Shown: positions 34,017 to 44,263, counted from the first letter of the stretch. The stretch is 64,000 nucleotides of DNA from Acetobacteraceae bacterium (GCA_004843345.1 CP039460.1:1466001-1530000); one strand, 5' to 3'. Made by a program: numbers and translations. The notes: a model not told the origin generated them from the letters alone.

Positions 34017-35195
34017 TTAGCGGTTTAGTGCAGCTTTTAAGGCTGGAACTAAATCGGTGCGCTCCCATGTAAAGGTATCAAGATTGAGGTCGGGTTCACG
34101 TCCAAAATGCCCATAAGCAGAGGTCGGTACATAAATTGGACGGTTCAGGCGAAGATGCTCTCTAATCCCTTTTGGGGAAAGATTCATGACTTGATTGAGA
34201 ACGTTTGCAAGTTTGTCCTCATCCACATCTTTTCCTGTACCATCGAGATCAACATAAATCGAAAGCGGGCGAGCAACACCAATGGCATAGCTGAGCTGAA
34301 TGGTGCAGCGATCTGCGAGACCTGCAGAGACAACATTCTTCGCAAGATAGCGGGCTGCGTATGCTGCAGAACGATCTACCTTGGTTGGATCTTTACCAGA
34401 GAATGCTCCGCCACCATGTGGTGCGGCGCCACCGTAGGTATCAACGATGATTTTCCGTCCCGTTACACCTGCATCACCATCAGGGCCACCAATCTCGAAA
34501 ATACCTGTTGGATTTACAAAAAGCTTGTCTGAAGAAAGAGTCCATTCAGAAGGCAAAACTTTTTGGATTGTTTTTGAAACAAGCTCACGGATGTCAGATT
34601 GTTTTGCTTCTTTGGTATGTTGTGTGGAAACAACGATTGAATCAACGCCAATAGGCTTGCCATTCTCATAACGAAGCGTCACTTGGCTTTTGGCATCTGG
34701 TTCTAGAATGCTATTGGGATTCTCACGGCGTAAACGACGCATTTCATGAAGAAGATTATGTGCATAGTAAAGCGGAGCAGGCATTAAGGAAGGGGTTTCA
34801 TTGCTGGCATAGCCAAACATGATTCCCTGATCACCAGCGCCTTCTTCTTTGTCGCTTGTTGCGTCAACGCCTTGCGCAATATGCGCAGACTGTGCATGTA
34901 AATGCGATGCGATATCAACGTTTTTCCAAGAAAAACCTTCCTGATCATAGCCAATATCTTTAATGGCGTTACGGATGAGATCAGGTAACTCTTTTGCGAT
35001 TTTTTCTGGACCGCGGACTTCGCCAGCTAAGACAACACGGTTGGTTGTCACTAAAGTTTCACAGGCGACGCGAGCTTCAGGTTCTTGCGCTAAATAAGCG
35101 TCAAGAACTGTGTCGGAGATACGATCCGCTACTTTGTCGGGATGACCTTCAGAAACGGATTCGGAAGTAAAATAAAAATTGCCGTTATTGCGCAC
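34017..35195 (-). CDS. metK: S-adenosylmethionine synthetase
   Basis: It makes SAM from methionine and ATP. The start codon is GTG at 35195, supported by GAGAGG 8 bases upstream. Motifs visible: the N-terminal [46 protein letters not shown], the [20 protein letters not shown] region and [29 protein letters not shown], followed by a C-terminal [17 protein letters not shown]. At 392 aa the length is normal. The leader contains several hairpins, one covering the start codon. It heads the metK-trmB-ETF-QO run. Confidence 0.97.
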   Translation of the reverse strand: MRNNGNFYFTSESVSEGHPDKVADRISDTVLDAYLAQEPEARVACETLVTTNRVVLAGEVRGPEKIAKELPDLIRNAIKDIGYDQEGFSWKNVDIASHLHAQSAHIAQGVDATSDKEEGAGDQGIMFGYASNETPSLMPAPLYYAHNLLHEMRRLRRENPNSILEPDAKSQVTLRYENGKPIGVDSIVVSTQHTKEAKQSDIRELVSKTIQKVLPSEWTLSSDKLFVNPTGIFEIGGPDGDAGVTGRKIIVDTYGGAAPHGGGAFSGKDPTKVDRSAAYAARYLAKNVVSAGLADRCTIQLSYAIGVARPLSIYVDLDGTGKDVDEDKLANVLNQVMNLSPKGIREHLRLNRPIYVPTSAYGHFGREPDLNLDTFTWERTDLVPALKAALNR

Positions 35196-35289
35196 TCAGG
35201 GACCTCTCAGGGAATGAGTGGGTTGCAGCTTCCTCATAACCCTGTTCTTAAAGGGAAAGAGAACGCGCCTAAATTGCTTTTTTAGGCGA
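35193..35289 (-). promoter_or_regulatory. Structured metK leader
   Basis: Three inverted repeats lie before or on the start: CACTCA/TGAGTG (35193-35198 with 35215-35220), which encloses the ribosome-binding site and includes the GTG start; a CCCT/AGGG hairpin near 35240-35255; and CGCCTAAA/TTTAGGCG (35266-35288). None has a T run. I do not match it to a known SAM riboswitch class; it may be translational control of metK. Confidence 0.45.
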
Positions 35290-35357
35290 CCAAGGCCGAT
35301 ACTAAAATGATAAATGTTTCTAAGGCTTAGGACGCTCATCCTTTGCCGTCAACTTTT

Positions 35358-36122
35358 TTATGATTCGATAAGATCCTCCATGTCATAAATTCGATTAGGA
35401 GAAGGCCGTCTTTGCCCCAGCCAATACGCTGCTTTCAGAGCGCCTGAAGCAAATAATTTGCGATCAAAGGAGCGGTGTGAAAGCGTAATTTCTTCCATCT
35501 CCCCAAGAAAGCGAAGCTCATGCTCTCCAACGACCCGTCCGCCACGGATTGAGGAAAATCCAATTTCACCTTTGGTACGAACTTTATTGCGTAATTGCTG
35601 TTGAGGAGATGAAAATGCGATATTTCTGCCCTTTGCAACCGCACGTCCGATAGATAAGGCTGTACCGGAAGGCGCATCTGCCTTTTGATTATGATGGGTT
35701 TCGATAATTTCGGCATCGTAATCAGGCAATTCTTTTGCCAGCATTTCTGCTGCTTTAAAGAAAAGGGTAAGGGCAGGAGAGAAATTAGAGGCTTGAAGAA
35801 CAGGAATTTTTAGGGCCGTTTGTCCTAAAAGGGCTTGTTGCTCTGAATTAAGCCCTGTAACACCATTAACCCATGCGACATTTGCCTTTGTAAAAGCTTC
35901 TGCGTGTGCTTGTGTAAGGCTTGCGTGGCTGACATCAATGATGACATCACATTGTTGAGCCAGAATTAAGGGATCAGAAAACAGGCCTTTCCCGGGATCA
36001 TTCTCACGAGAAGTCCCACCTTTAAGGCTGAAATCAGGCGAGGCGATTGCAAGCGTTTTGCAGAGACTGCCGAGACGTCCACGAATGCCTGCGATTCCAA
36101 GGTTTAATGGCTTATTATTCAT
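35358..36122 (-). CDS. dapB: 4-hydroxy-tetrahydrodipicolinate reductase
   Basis: It reduces hydroxytetrahydrodipicolinate in the lysine and diaminopimelate pathway. The nucleotide-binding loop is LGIAGIRGRLG, the VIIDVSHAS strand follows, then the catalytic ETHHNQKADAPSGTA (paired His and the Lys), and the C-terminal GEHELRFLGEMEEITLSHRSFDR. I chose ATG 36122 (254 aa) because AAGGA precedes it by 8 bases and the length fits. An in-frame ATG at 36143 overlaps the dnaJ stop (ATGA) and cannot be excluded. dapF at 57.6 kb works in the same pathway. Confidence 0.95.
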   Translation of the reverse strand: MNNKPLNLGIAGIRGRLGSLCKTLAIASPDFSLKGGTSRENDPGKGLFSDPLILAQQCDVIIDVSHASLTQAHAEAFTKANVAWVNGVTGLNSEQQALLGQTALKIPVLQASNFSPALTLFFKAAEMLAKELPDYDAEIIETHHNQKADAPSGTALSIGRAVAKGRNIAFSSPQQQLRNKVRTKGEIGFSSIRGGRVVGEHELRFLGEMEEITLSHRSFDRKLFASGALKAAYWLGQRRPSPNRIYDMEDLIES

Positions 36123-36139
36123 AACTGGATTCCTTAAAA

Positions 36140-37261
36140 TCATGACCCTTCAAAAAATTTCCGAGTTTTTTCAAAGAGACTTGGGGTTGGACGGGGATGT
36201 TTCGGTTCATATCCCATTTCTTTTTCCAACGCCTCGAGGAGTTCTACTTGCTTTTTGGTTAGCTTTTTTGGAATTTCGACATTCGTTCTTAGATAAAGAT
36301 CGCCACGCCTTTTGCTGTTAAGAATGGAGAATCCCTTCCCTCGAATGCGAATGATTTCTCCAGATTGCGTCCCTGGCATGATTTCAACTTTTTCTTTTCC
36401 CCCTTCAATGAGATCAATTTCAAAAGTATCTCCTAGGGCAGCTTGTCCCATCCTGAGAGGGAGTTCCATAATGAGATTCGCATCTTCACGCTGAAAGCGA
36501 GGGTCGCTTTCAATTTCAATGAGAACGTATAAGTCGCCATCTTGCGCTGTCGTTCCTTTAGCAGAATGGCCAAGACCAGAGAAGCGGATGCTCGTTCCGG
36601 AATCGATACCTGCTGGAATAGGAATATCAACTTCTTCTGTTTTTTCTTTCAAGCCAGAGCCATTGCACTGGTTGCAAGGATTGGTGACTTCCTGTCCGTC
36701 GCCACGGCATGTAGTGCAGGGGCGTTCGACAACAAAAAAACCATTCTGCATGCGTACAGAACCGTGTCCAGCACAGGACGAGCAGTTTTTGATTCCAGAG
36801 GCGCCATCTTTTGATCCTGTTCCGTCACAAGAGTCACAATGGCGTTTACGCTGGATGGAGATTTTCTTTTCAGTTCCAGTAAAGGCCTCCGAAAGAGAGA
36901 TGTGGATAGAAGCTTCAATTTTTTCACCCACTTTTTGGGCTCTGCGTCCACCACGTTGCTGGCCACCACCGAACATCTGTTCAAAAATATCACCTAGGTC
37001 GCCAAATCCTTGTCCAAATCCACCCCCTTGCTGGTTAACCCCTTCGTGACCGAAACGATCATAACGTTCTCGTTTTGCAGGATCTGAGAGGATTTCATAG
37101 GCCTCTGTAACTTCTTTAAAGTGAATTTCTGCCTGTGTGTCTCCAGGGTTGAGGTCGGGATGATATTGACGGGCCTTGAGGCGGTAAGCGCGTTTGATTT
37201 CGGTGATAGTTACTTCCCGTGTAATGCCTAAGACTTCGTAATAATCGCGTTTTTGCGACAT
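36140..37261 (-). CDS. dnaJ: Chaperone protein DnaJ
   Basis: The J-domain co-chaperone that stimulates DnaK ATPase and delivers unfolded proteins. ATG 37261 is chosen: it follows GGGAGAAG and starts the standard MSQKRDYYEVLG (373 aa). The J domain carries the HPD motif (YHPDLNPGD). Then come a Gly- and Gln-rich linker (GGGFGQGFGDLGDIFEQMFG) and four CxxCxGxG zinc motifs (CDSCDGTG, CSSCAGHG, CTTCRGDG, CNQCNGSG). The C-terminal substrate-binding domains end with LTKKQVELLEALEKE. It lies downstream of dnaK, but a terminator between them makes separate or reduced expression likely. Confidence 0.97.
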   Translation of the reverse strand: MSQKRDYYEVLGITREVTITEIKRAYRLKARQYHPDLNPGDTQAEIHFKEVTEAYEILSDPAKRERYDRFGHEGVNQQGGGFGQGFGDLGDIFEQMFGGGQQRGGRRAQKVGEKIEASIHISLSEAFTGTEKKISIQRKRHCDSCDGTGSKDGASGIKNCSSCAGHGSVRMQNGFFVVERPCTTCRGDGQEVTNPCNQCNGSGLKEKTEEVDIPIPAGIDSGTSIRFSGLGHSAKGTTAQDGDLYVLIEIESDPRFQREDANLIMELPLRMGQAALGDTFEIDLIEGGKEKVEIMPGTQSGEIIRIRGKGFSILNSKRRGDLYLRTNVEIPKKLTKKQVELLEALEKEMGYEPKHPRPTPSLFEKTRKFFEGS

Positions 37262-37380
37262 ATCTTCTCCCATAGTGATTTTTGTTAGAGGCGACCAAGA
37301 TTAATTGCAGTCTTGGTTGTCCTGAAAGATTAAATCGTGTTTCTTATTTTGGAATTAAATAGCGGATGAACAAGGTATAA

Positions 37381-37415
37381 ACAAAAGAAAACTCCCTTTC
37401 AAAAACGAAAGGGAG
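37381..37415 (-). terminator. Intrinsic terminator after dnaK
   Basis: CTCCCTTTC and GAAAGGGAG (37392-37400, 37407-37415) form a 9-bp stem with a 6-base loop, followed on the minus strand by TTTTCTTTTG. It lies between dnaK and dnaJ. Confidence 0.9.
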
Positions 37416-37447
37416 CATTCTTCAGGTCAAAATAAGAAGCTTATCTC

Positions 37448-39337
37448 TTATTTCTTGCCATCAACATCTTCGAATTCAGCATCGACAATGTCTTCTTCTT
37501 TTTTGCCATTTGCTTCTGGCTGAGCTCCTTCTGGAGCAGCAGGTCCAGCTGCTTGAGCAACGGACATCGCTGCTTTGCGCAACTCTTCAATTGCGGCACG
37601 AATTTCGTCCGCTTTTTCAGAGGTTAATTTCTCTTTCGCAGCGGAAATTGCTTTTTCAGCACTTTCTTTTGCTGGGGCAGGAAGTTTTTCCCCTGCTTCA
37701 GAAATGGCTTTCTCTGTTTGGTGGATCAGGGCTTCAAGCTCATTGCGAGCTTCAATGAGGGAACGGCGCTCTTTATCAGAAGCGGCATGTTCCTCTGCTT
37801 CATGAACCATTCTTTCGATATCAGCTTCGCTTAATCCGCCTTGAGGCTGAATTTCAATTCTCTGCTCTTTGCCTGTGTTTTTATCCTTTGCCGTGACATG
37901 GACGATACCGTTGGCATCAATATCAAATGTCACTTCAATCTGAGGAACGCCACGGGGCGCAGCAGGAATATCTTTAAGATCAAACTGTCCTAGAAGTTTA
38001 TTATCCTGAGCGAGCTCACGTTCACCTTGGAAAACCTTAATCGTCACGGCAGGCTGGTTATCTTCAGCTGTCGAGAAGGTCTGGCTCTTCTTCGTTGGGA
38101 TTGTCGTGTTACGATCAATCAAACGTGTCATCACGCCACCGAGAGTTTCAATTCCCAAGGAGAGAGGAGTGACGTCGAGAAGAAGGACATCCTTCACATC
38201 TCCCATCAACACACCACCCTGAATAGCCGCACCAATGGCAACGACTTCGTCAGGATTGACGTTTCTTGCAGGCGCTTTGCCAAAGTATTTTTCAACCGTT
38301 TCAATCACTTTTGGCATACGGGTTTGACCGCCGACCAGAATGACTTCACGGATATCGCTTGTGGACAATTTTGCATCTTTTAATGCTTTTTCACAAGGCG
38401 TTAAGCTGCGCTTGATAAGGTCTGCTGTCAGGCTGTCAAGTGTTGCACGGGAAAGTGTCAAAACGAGATGTTTCGGACCAGAGGCATCCATTGTGATAAA
38501 GGGCAGGTTAATCTCAGTCTGCATGGTTGAAGAAAGCTCAATTTTGGCTTTTTCAGCAGCCTCAAAAAGACGTGGCGTCGCCATTTTGTCTTTTGAAAGA
38601 TCAATCCCATTTTCTTTTTTGAATTCATCAATAATCCACTGGACGATTGCTTTATCAAAGTCGGCACCACCGAGGAAAGTATCCCCGTTCGTGGAAAGCA
38701 CCTCAACAGTGCCATCAGCGATTTCAAGGATGGAGATATCAAAGGTACCACCACCGAGATCGTAAACAGCGACATGGCCAGGATTTTTCTTTTCAAGACC
38801 ATAAGCAAGCGCAGCCGCTGTTGGCTCATTGATAATACGTTTGACATCAAGGCCAGCAATTGTTCCCGCATCGCGTGTTGCCTGACGCTGAGCGTCGTCA
38901 AAATAGGCAGGGCACGTAATGACGGCTTCTTTGACCTTGCTGCCAAGGTAAGCTTCTGCAGCCTCTTTCATTTTTGTAAGAATATGTGCAGAAATTTGCG
39001 CTGGAGATTTTTTGCCGTCTTTTGTCTCAACCCAAGCGTCACCGTTTGGCCCTTCGACGATTTTATAAGGCATGAGGGCTTTATCTTCTTGGACTTTTGG
39101 ATCGTCATAGCGGCGGCCGACAAGACGCTTAATAAAAAAGAATGTGTTTTCTGCATTTGTCACAGCCTGACGTTTTGCAGGCTGACCTGTGATAATTTCA
39201 CCGTCTTTTACGAAAGCGACAACAGATGGAGTTGTTGCTGCGCCTTCTGCGTTAGGGATAACTTTAGTATTTTTACCTTCCTGAACGGCCACGCAGGAGT
39301 TGGTAGTACCAAGGTCAATACCAATAATTTTGCTCAT
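37448..39337 (-). CDS. dnaK: Chaperone protein DnaK (Hsp70)
   Basis: The ATP-driven cytosolic chaperone that binds exposed hydrophobic stretches together with DnaJ and GrpE. ATG 39337 (after GGAGCAACAG) gives 629 aa. Visible signatures: [13 protein letters not shown], the [20 protein letters not shown] segment, AALAYGLE and [28 protein letters not shown], and the substrate domain start [13 protein letters not shown]. The C-terminus is the acidic [11 protein letters not shown] of alphaproteobacterial DnaK. The upstream 100 bases are shared with the divergent lipoprotein gene; I could not identify a heat-shock promoter or CIRCE element with confidence. Confidence 0.98.
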   Translation of the reverse strand: MSKIIGIDLGTTNSCVAVQEGKNTKVIPNAEGAATTPSVVAFVKDGEIITGQPAKRQAVTNAENTFFFIKRLVGRRYDDPKVQEDKALMPYKIVEGPNGDAWVETKDGKKSPAQISAHILTKMKEAAEAYLGSKVKEAVITCPAYFDDAQRQATRDAGTIAGLDVKRIINEPTAAALAYGLEKKNPGHVAVYDLGGGTFDISILEIADGTVEVLSTNGDTFLGGADFDKAIVQWIIDEFKKENGIDLSKDKMATPRLFEAAEKAKIELSSTMQTEINLPFITMDASGPKHLVLTLSRATLDSLTADLIKRSLTPCEKALKDAKLSTSDIREVILVGGQTRMPKVIETVEKYFGKAPARNVNPDEVVAIGAAIQGGVLMGDVKDVLLLDVTPLSLGIETLGGVMTRLIDRNTTIPTKKSQTFSTAEDNQPAVTIKVFQGERELAQDNKLLGQFDLKDIPAAPRGVPQIEVTFDIDANGIVHVTAKDKNTGKEQRIEIQPQGGLSEADIERMVHEAEEHAASDKERRSLIEARNELEALIHQTEKAISEAGEKLPAPAKESAEKAISAAKEKLTSEKADEIRAAIEELRKAAMSVAQAAGPAAPEGAQPEANGKKEEDIVDAEFEDVDGKK

Positions 39338-39576
39338 CTGTTGCTCCAAAATAGCGTTTAACAAAACCCAAAATCGGGAAAATATTAAGAATTTCTTGAT
39401 CTGTTATTATGTGATGCCATGTTTGATGCTGTCGTGATATTTTGGCATCTAAAACAGGTCTCTGCTACACATCTGGTAAGTCTGTGCAAAAGTGCAAGAG
39501 ATGGCATAAGATAATTCCAAGAAAAAGAATATTAATCTTGTTGAGATGCGTTTCTTTAGCAGGAAAAAGGAATGGA

Positions 39577-40773
39577 ATGGGGAATTTTTTGAGGCAACGT
39601 GTCTTTTCAAGATATTTGGCGCTCTTTTCTGTTACATTGCCTTTGGCAAGTTGTATGGGGCTGGGGCATCGTATGATGCATCCTGATGTGACGGGCTATT
39701 CAAATGCAATTACGGAAACGCAGAAAATGCAACTTTTACATGCGATGCTGGAACGCCGCTATGGAAATTTGCCAACTTTTGTGAATGTGACGCAAATTAT
39801 TTCAGGCCACAGTGCCCAGCAAACGGCGCAACTGAGCTTGGCTGGAACAGCAGCTCATATTAAACTCGAAAATAAAGGATTTAGAAAGGGCGCAGGCCCT
39901 GAATATTCTGATAACGGCCCTGCGATTACAGGGAAATTAGGGTATGAATTTACAGATAAATCAACCCTAAGCTATCAGCCGATTTTAGGACAAAAATATA
40001 TTTCCAATCTTGTGCATCCTATGCCCGTTTCAACGGTGATGCCCTTATTTCTAGGTGGAATTCCAATAGATATTCTGTTGAGGCTGAGTATGCGTTGGGT
40101 AGGGGATATTTCAAATGTTCGGGCTGGAAAATTTGCTGGAAGTGTACGTTTTTATCTTTTGTTAGAGGACTTGCGGAAACTGCAGGAAGTTGGGGCTATT
40201 AGCGTAACTCTTGAAGAGAATGGAAAAGAAGAAGCAAAAGTGTTTCTTCTTTTTAATGCAACTTCAGAAGGTGATATTGAGCAGGTGCAGAGGGAAGTAA
40301 AGCGTTTATTGCATCTCTCTCCTGATGTGAAAAAGGTGGAAATTATTCAGGCGGCGCATCCTGAAACAGAGGGGCAAGTTGCAGTTTTGACAAATTCTGC
40401 CTTGTCGATGTTGGGGCAGGTGGCGGCTGGGATTGAAGTCCCTAAAAAGGACATTGAGCAGGGTTTAGTTCCAAGAACTGTGGATGAACGTTCTGTTACC
40501 CGCCGTCCTTTAATCATTGTGCATTGTAGTACAACAGCACCTTATGATGCCTATGTCGCTTTGCCGTTCAGAGGGAGTGTTTACTGGATTGATGATAAGG
40601 ATTTTGAAAGTAAACAAGCTTTTAATCTGCTCAAAGTGCTTTGTAATTTGGCAACAGTCGAAGGGGCTGATTCGAAAAATCAGGATAAAAAATCAGCTGA
40701 ATCTAGGATTCCGACAACAACAATTTCTAAAAAAACAGGAAAAATTAGTGTTAAAGCACCTGCTGGGGATTAA
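39577..40773 (+). CDS. Lipoprotein of an uncharacterised paralogous pair (first copy, 398 aa)
   Basis: The frame is open from 39442, but ATG 39577 follows AAGGA and begins a lipoprotein signal (MGNFLRQRVFSRYLALF, lipobox LPLASC with Cys26). The mature protein is closely related to the next gene: both share an N-terminal ITETQKMQLLHAMLERRYG-like helix, a VTQIISGHS strand, YQPILGQKYISNLVHP, the membrane-contact-like MPLFLGGIPIDILLRLS, SVRFYLLLEDLRKLQE, VKRLLHLSPDVKKVE and the C-terminal YWIDDKDFESKQAFN block. Family unknown to me. Probably an outer-membrane lipoprotein; tandem duplication suggests dosage or functional divergence. Confidence 0.8.
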   Translation: MGNFLRQRVFSRYLALFSVTLPLASCMGLGHRMMHPDVTGYSNAITETQKMQLLHAMLERRYGNLPTFVNVTQIISGHSAQQTAQLSLAGTAAHIKLENKGFRKGAGPEYSDNGPAITGKLGYEFTDKSTLSYQPILGQKYISNLVHPMPVSTVMPLFLGGIPIDILLRLSMRWVGDISNVRAGKFAGSVRFYLLLEDLRKLQEVGAISVTLEENGKEEAKVFLLFNATSEGDIEQVQREVKRLLHLSPDVKKVEIIQAAHPETEGQVAVLTNSALSMLGQVAAGIEVPKKDIEQGLVPRTVDERSVTRRPLIIVHCSTTAPYDAYVALPFRGSVYWIDDKDFESKQAFNLLKVLCNLATVEGADSKNQDKKSAESRIPTTTISKKTGKISVKAPAGD

Positions 40774-40993
40774 GATTTATTCAAACTAAAGAAAGACATA
40801 AGAGCGCTTCTGTGGCATAGAAGCAATGAGGTGTATATTTCTTACCTTGTAACATACGGAAATAGGAAATTCCTCTAAAATTAAAACAAAGAGGGACGAT
40901 AAAGACTTTTAAAAAGAGGCATTTCTGTTTTAGAAAAAGAGGATTCATTCTTCAGAAGGCAAGAAGTCATAGCAGGAGGTTAGGGAGCTAGGG

Positions 40994-42181
40994 ATGAAGG
41001 CATCTCAGCAGATTGGTTTTGCATTGATGCCGCATTACGTGCGCAAAATCTTAGCTTTATCCGTATGCACTTTTGTTTTTTCTAATCTGTCGGGTTGTCT
41101 TGGGATAGGTCCTTATCGTTTAAAGCATGATGAGCTGGCCTATACCCGATCTATAGGTATCGTTCAAAAAGAGCAGATGCTCTTAAATATTGTAAAATTA
41201 CGCTATGCGGATCCGCCAACATTTTTGGATACGACGCAGGTTATTTCGGGTTACTCGATGCAACGTAATGGCACTTTTACGATGGGTGGAACGGCGGCGG
41301 CAGGTGCTATTCCAGGTCCTCAAATTTCAGGGACTATTGGGGGAATTTTAACAGAAAATCCAACAATTACCTATCAGCCACTAAATGGACAGCAATATGC
41401 TGAAAACATTATCCGTCCTATTGCGCCTGCTGTGATTATGCCGCTTTCATTAGGCGGGATGCCTATCGACATGCTCTTGCGACTGACAGCGCAGTCTATA
41501 GATGGACTTTCGAATGTGAGTGGCCTGGGTGCAGGCCCTGCGGGTGGGGGGTCGGTGCGCTTTTATCTTCTTCTACATGATTTAAGGCAGTTGCAGGAGG
41601 CAGGCGCTTTAACAATCCGTGTCGTACGAACCTCTGCTGCTTCTGGTGGGGATGCGTCAAAAGGCGGAAGTGGGAAAAGCAGCAGTAGCGGAGATGCAAG
41701 CAGTGGAAGTGGAGAGCGTGTTTATCTTGTCTTTGGTGCAACGCCAGATTCCGATTTGCAGGCAACGGAAAGCGAAGTGCGCCGTCTTCTTCATCTCGAT
41801 CCAGACGCTAGAGAGACGGAAGTGATTTATGGCCCATACCCAAAATCCCCAGGGCAGATGGCTATTTTGACCCGATCTATGCTGGCAATGCTGACGCAGC
41901 TTTCTTATGAGGTGGATGTGCCCAAGAAAGATGTGGATAGTGGGCGAACCGTTCCAACGATTGGGCAAGTGGGGATCGAAAACCGTCCGCAGGTGATTAT
42001 TCATTCGGGAAAAAATATGCCTTGGTCTCCTTATGTATCGGTTACTTATCGTGGCGTGAGCTATTGGATTGATGATACAGATTATCAGTCAAAAGAGGCT
42101 TTCACGATGATTCAAGTTTTGAGTAACTTGGCGACCACCAGTCAAAAAGGTGGTGCGGTGGTGACAATTCCAGTTGGTTGA
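40994..42181 (+). CDS. Lipoprotein of an uncharacterised paralogous pair (second copy, 395 aa)
   Basis: Homologous to the previous gene along its length. The signal peptide ends in NLSGC (Cys35); a second ATG at 41027 would give a shorter signal. Matching blocks are KEQMLLNIVKLRYADPPTFL, TTQVISGYSM, TITYQPLNGQQYAENIIRP, MPLSLGGMPIDMLLRLTAQS, SVRFYLLLHDLRQLQE, the EVRRLLHLDPDAR helix and SYWIDDTDYQSKEAF. It differs from the first copy by a Gly and Ser-rich loop (about residues 215-238). Its 3' end overlaps the glycosyltransferase by 8 bases, so it is likely translated with it. Function unknown; family and localisation inferred from the signal. Confidence 0.8.
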   Translation: MKASQQIGFALMPHYVRKILALSVCTFVFSNLSGCLGIGPYRLKHDELAYTRSIGIVQKEQMLLNIVKLRYADPPTFLDTTQVISGYSMQRNGTFTMGGTAAAGAIPGPQISGTIGGILTENPTITYQPLNGQQYAENIIRPIAPAVIMPLSLGGMPIDMLLRLTAQSIDGLSNVSGLGAGPAGGGSVRFYLLLHDLRQLQEAGALTIRVVRTSAASGGDASKGGSGKSSSSGDASSGSGERVYLVFGATPDSDLQATESEVRRLLHLDPDARETEVIYGPYPKSPGQMAILTRSMLAMLTQLSYEVDVPKKDVDSGRTVPTIGQVGIENRPQVIIHSGKNMPWSPYVSVTYRGVSYWIDDTDYQSKEAFTMIQVLSNLATTSQKGGAVVTIPVG

Positions 42182-43397
42182 TTCTGTTTCTAAAAAGCCT
42201 GTTATTGCGCAGATTTTACCTTCTTTAGAAGAGGGTGGAGGGGTTGCACGGGGGGCTTTGGAGATTGCAAGGGCGCTTGCAACTGCAGGCGCGCACTCAA
42301 TGATTATCAGTCAAGGAAGGCTTTCCAAAGAGGATGAAGCAAAGGGGATTCTTCATATCCCTTTTGATGGGCAAAAAACCTTTTGGCCATGGAATATTTT
42401 AAAACAGTTTTGGAAGCTTCAAAAAATTTTAAAAGAGCATGAGGTGGATTTACTTCATGTCCGTTCCCGACACCCTGCTTGGCTTGCCTTTTGGGCTTGT
42501 AAAAAACACCAGAGATTATGGATAACGACTTGGCACGGACGGCATCAGGCTAAATATTTCTCTCCCCGTTATTTCTATAATAAGGTTTTACTCAAAGGAA
42601 AGTGCGTTATTGCGGTAAGTCAGGTTATTCAAGAACGTATTCTCAAAGAATATAAATATAAGAAGGGTCGGGTTTTTGTTATTCCAAGAGGAGCGGATGA
42701 GCACTATTTTGATGCGGAACATGTTTCTCTAGCCCAGAAAGAGGCTTTGGTAAGCAAATGGAGGCTCAAAGCCAATCATACATTCATTCTTGTGCCTGCA
42801 CGGCTTACCCGTTGGAAAGGGCAACATTTGCTCTTAGAAGCCTTGGTAGTTTTGAACCGTTTTCATTCAGATTGGAAATGTGTTTTTGCTGGGGAGACAA
42901 CGAGCAAGACGTATGAAAAGGAGCTTTTAGAAACCATTAAATTGCTGGGTTTGGAGAAGCAGGTTCTTATAGACGGTTTTTGTTCAGAAATGCCTGTTGC
43001 GTATGCGTTGGCTGATTTTGTTGTTCTTCCAAATATGATTGCGGAGCCTTTTGGGCGTTCCGCCGTTGAGGCTCAAATGAGCGGCTGTCCTGTGATTGCC
43101 TCTGCTTGCGGGGGATTCTTAGAAAGTTTAGCGCACTCTCCAACCGCGACTTTAGTGCCAATGGGAGAGATTGCGCCCCTGGTGGAAGCGATGAAAAAAG
43201 AGATCGAGATGCCTCTTTCTTTGCGGCAGGAAAGGGCAAAAGCAAGTAGAGCTTATGCCAAGAAAAATTTTTCCCTTTTCCATATGTTGAAAGGGAATTT
43301 AGAAATTTATGACAGATTGCTTGGGACTAATTTACGAGATAATTTTGAGTTAGCGCATCAACATGCACAAAATATTAAGGAAAATAAGAAAAGATGA
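42174..43397 (+). CDS. GT4-family glycosyltransferase
   Basis: A retaining nucleotide-sugar glycosyltransferase, probably acting on lipopolysaccharide or another surface glycan. The N-terminal domain has the acceptor loop QILPSLEEGGGVARGALEIA, DLLHVRSRHPAWLAFW and ITTWHGRHQ. The C-terminal domain has VIPRGADEHYF, ILVPARLTRWKGQHLLLEAL and the donor-binding EPFGRSAVEAQMSGCPVIAS (the EX7E pattern). Start is TTG at 42174, overlapping the preceding lipoprotein; no in-frame ATG lies nearby. It ends with ATGA overlap into the 53-aa gene. The sugar and acceptor cannot be told from sequence. Confidence 0.88.
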   Translation: MVDSVSKKPVIAQILPSLEEGGGVARGALEIARALATAGAHSMIISQGRLSKEDEAKGILHIPFDGQKTFWPWNILKQFWKLQKILKEHEVDLLHVRSRHPAWLAFWACKKHQRLWITTWHGRHQAKYFSPRYFYNKVLLKGKCVIAVSQVIQERILKEYKYKKGRVFVIPRGADEHYFDAEHVSLAQKEALVSKWRLKANHTFILVPARLTRWKGQHLLLEALVVLNRFHSDWKCVFAGETTSKTYEKELLETIKLLGLEKQVLIDGFCSEMPVAYALADFVVLPNMIAEPFGRSAVEAQMSGCPVIASACGGFLESLAHSPTATLVPMGEIAPLVEAMKKEIEMPLSLRQERAKASRAYAKKNFSLFHMLKGNLEIYDRLLGTNLRDNFELAHQHAQNIKENKKR

Positions 43398-43555
43398 CGG
43401 ATAAAAAGACAAAAACTTCAAAACAAGTCCCCTCAAAGAAACGTCAGGATTCCTTAGGAGAGGCGTTGAGAAATAATCTTCTGCGGAGAAAACAACAGCA
43501 AAGAGAACGTTCTGAGGAAGAGGCTGAAGAAGACAAAAAAGAGAATTTGGAATAA
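43394..43555 (+). CDS. Small charged protein between glycosyltransferase and dcd (53 aa)
   Basis: A short ORF whose ATG overlaps the glycosyltransferase stop (ATGA). It encodes MTDKKTKTSKQVPSKKRQDS, then the characteristic SLGEALRNNLLRRKQQQ helix and an acidic tail (EEEAEEDKKENLE). I recall similar short basic ORFs with an (S/A)L.xALR.NL.RRK core beside murA in other alphaproteobacteria, so it is probably a real gene. Function unknown. Confidence 0.65.
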   Translation: MTDKKTKTSKQVPSKKRQDSLGEALRNNLLRRKQQQRERSEEEAEEDKKENLE

Positions 43556-43640
43556 AAGAGAAGAAGCGTTGTGTGTTCGGCCTTAGGATGACAATAAGCC
43601 TTAAAATTAATTTTTGAATTTAGAAACAAGGTGAAGATTT

Positions 43641-44207
43641 ATGGGATTGATGCCAGATCGTTGGATTAGAAAGATGGCTCTCGAAGAAGAGATGATTAGC
43701 CCTTTCTCTGATAAACAGGTTCGTGAGGGAAATGATGGAAAGAAACTGATTTCTTACGGTCTTTCTTCTTATGGCTACGATGCGCGTGTTGGCTCTGAAT
43801 TTCGTATTTTTACGGATGTTGATAGTGCTATTGTTGATCCTAAAAGTTTTAATCCAACGGGTTTTGTCACACGTTCTGGGGATATTATGGTTCCCCCGAA
43901 TAGCTTTGCACTGGCGCACACGGTCGAGTTTTTTAAGATTCCTAAAGATGTGCTGGTGATTTGTCTTGGAAAATCAACCTATGCGAGATGCGGTATTATT
44001 GTGAATGTTACCCCATTAGAACCAGGCTGGGCAGGGCAAGTTACAATTGAAATTAGCAATACAACGCCTTTACCTGCACGGATTTATGCAAACGAAGGTA
44101 TTTGCCAGTTTCTTTTCTTTAAAGGGGACGGCGCTTGTGAAACAAATTACGCAGATCGCCTTGGAAAATACATGAATCAGTCAGGAGTTACTTTACCAAG
44201 GCTCTGA
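43641..44207 (+). CDS. dcd: dCTP deaminase
   Basis: It deaminates dCTP to dUTP, the main source of dUMP for thymidylate synthesis. Motifs: [15 protein letters not shown] near the N-terminus, [20 protein letters not shown], the active-site segment [23 protein letters not shown] and the glutamate-containing VTIEISNTT, then [13 protein letters not shown]. Length 188 aa is typical. The ribosome-binding site is AAGGTGAAG. It starts 85 bases after the 53-aa gene and precedes murA by 56 bases on the same strand. Confidence 0.97.
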   Translation: MGLMPDRWIRKMALEEEMISPFSDKQVREGNDGKKLISYGLSSYGYDARVGSEFRIFTDVDSAIVDPKSFNPTGFVTRSGDIMVPPNSFALAHTVEFFKIPKDVLVICLGKSTYARCGIIVNVTPLEPGWAGQVTIEISNTTPLPARIYANEGICQFLFFKGDGACETNYADRLGKYMNQSGVTLPRL

Positions 44208-44263
44208 TTTAGGGAATCATACTAAAATCATAGCGTGATTTGGCTTTAGAAAGGGGGAAGTAA

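Noticed and set aside
35196..35357. A known SAM-II, SAM/SAH or SAH riboswitch upstream of metK.
   Set aside because: The conserved core sequences of these classes as I know them are not present. The stems are reported as an unclassified leader.
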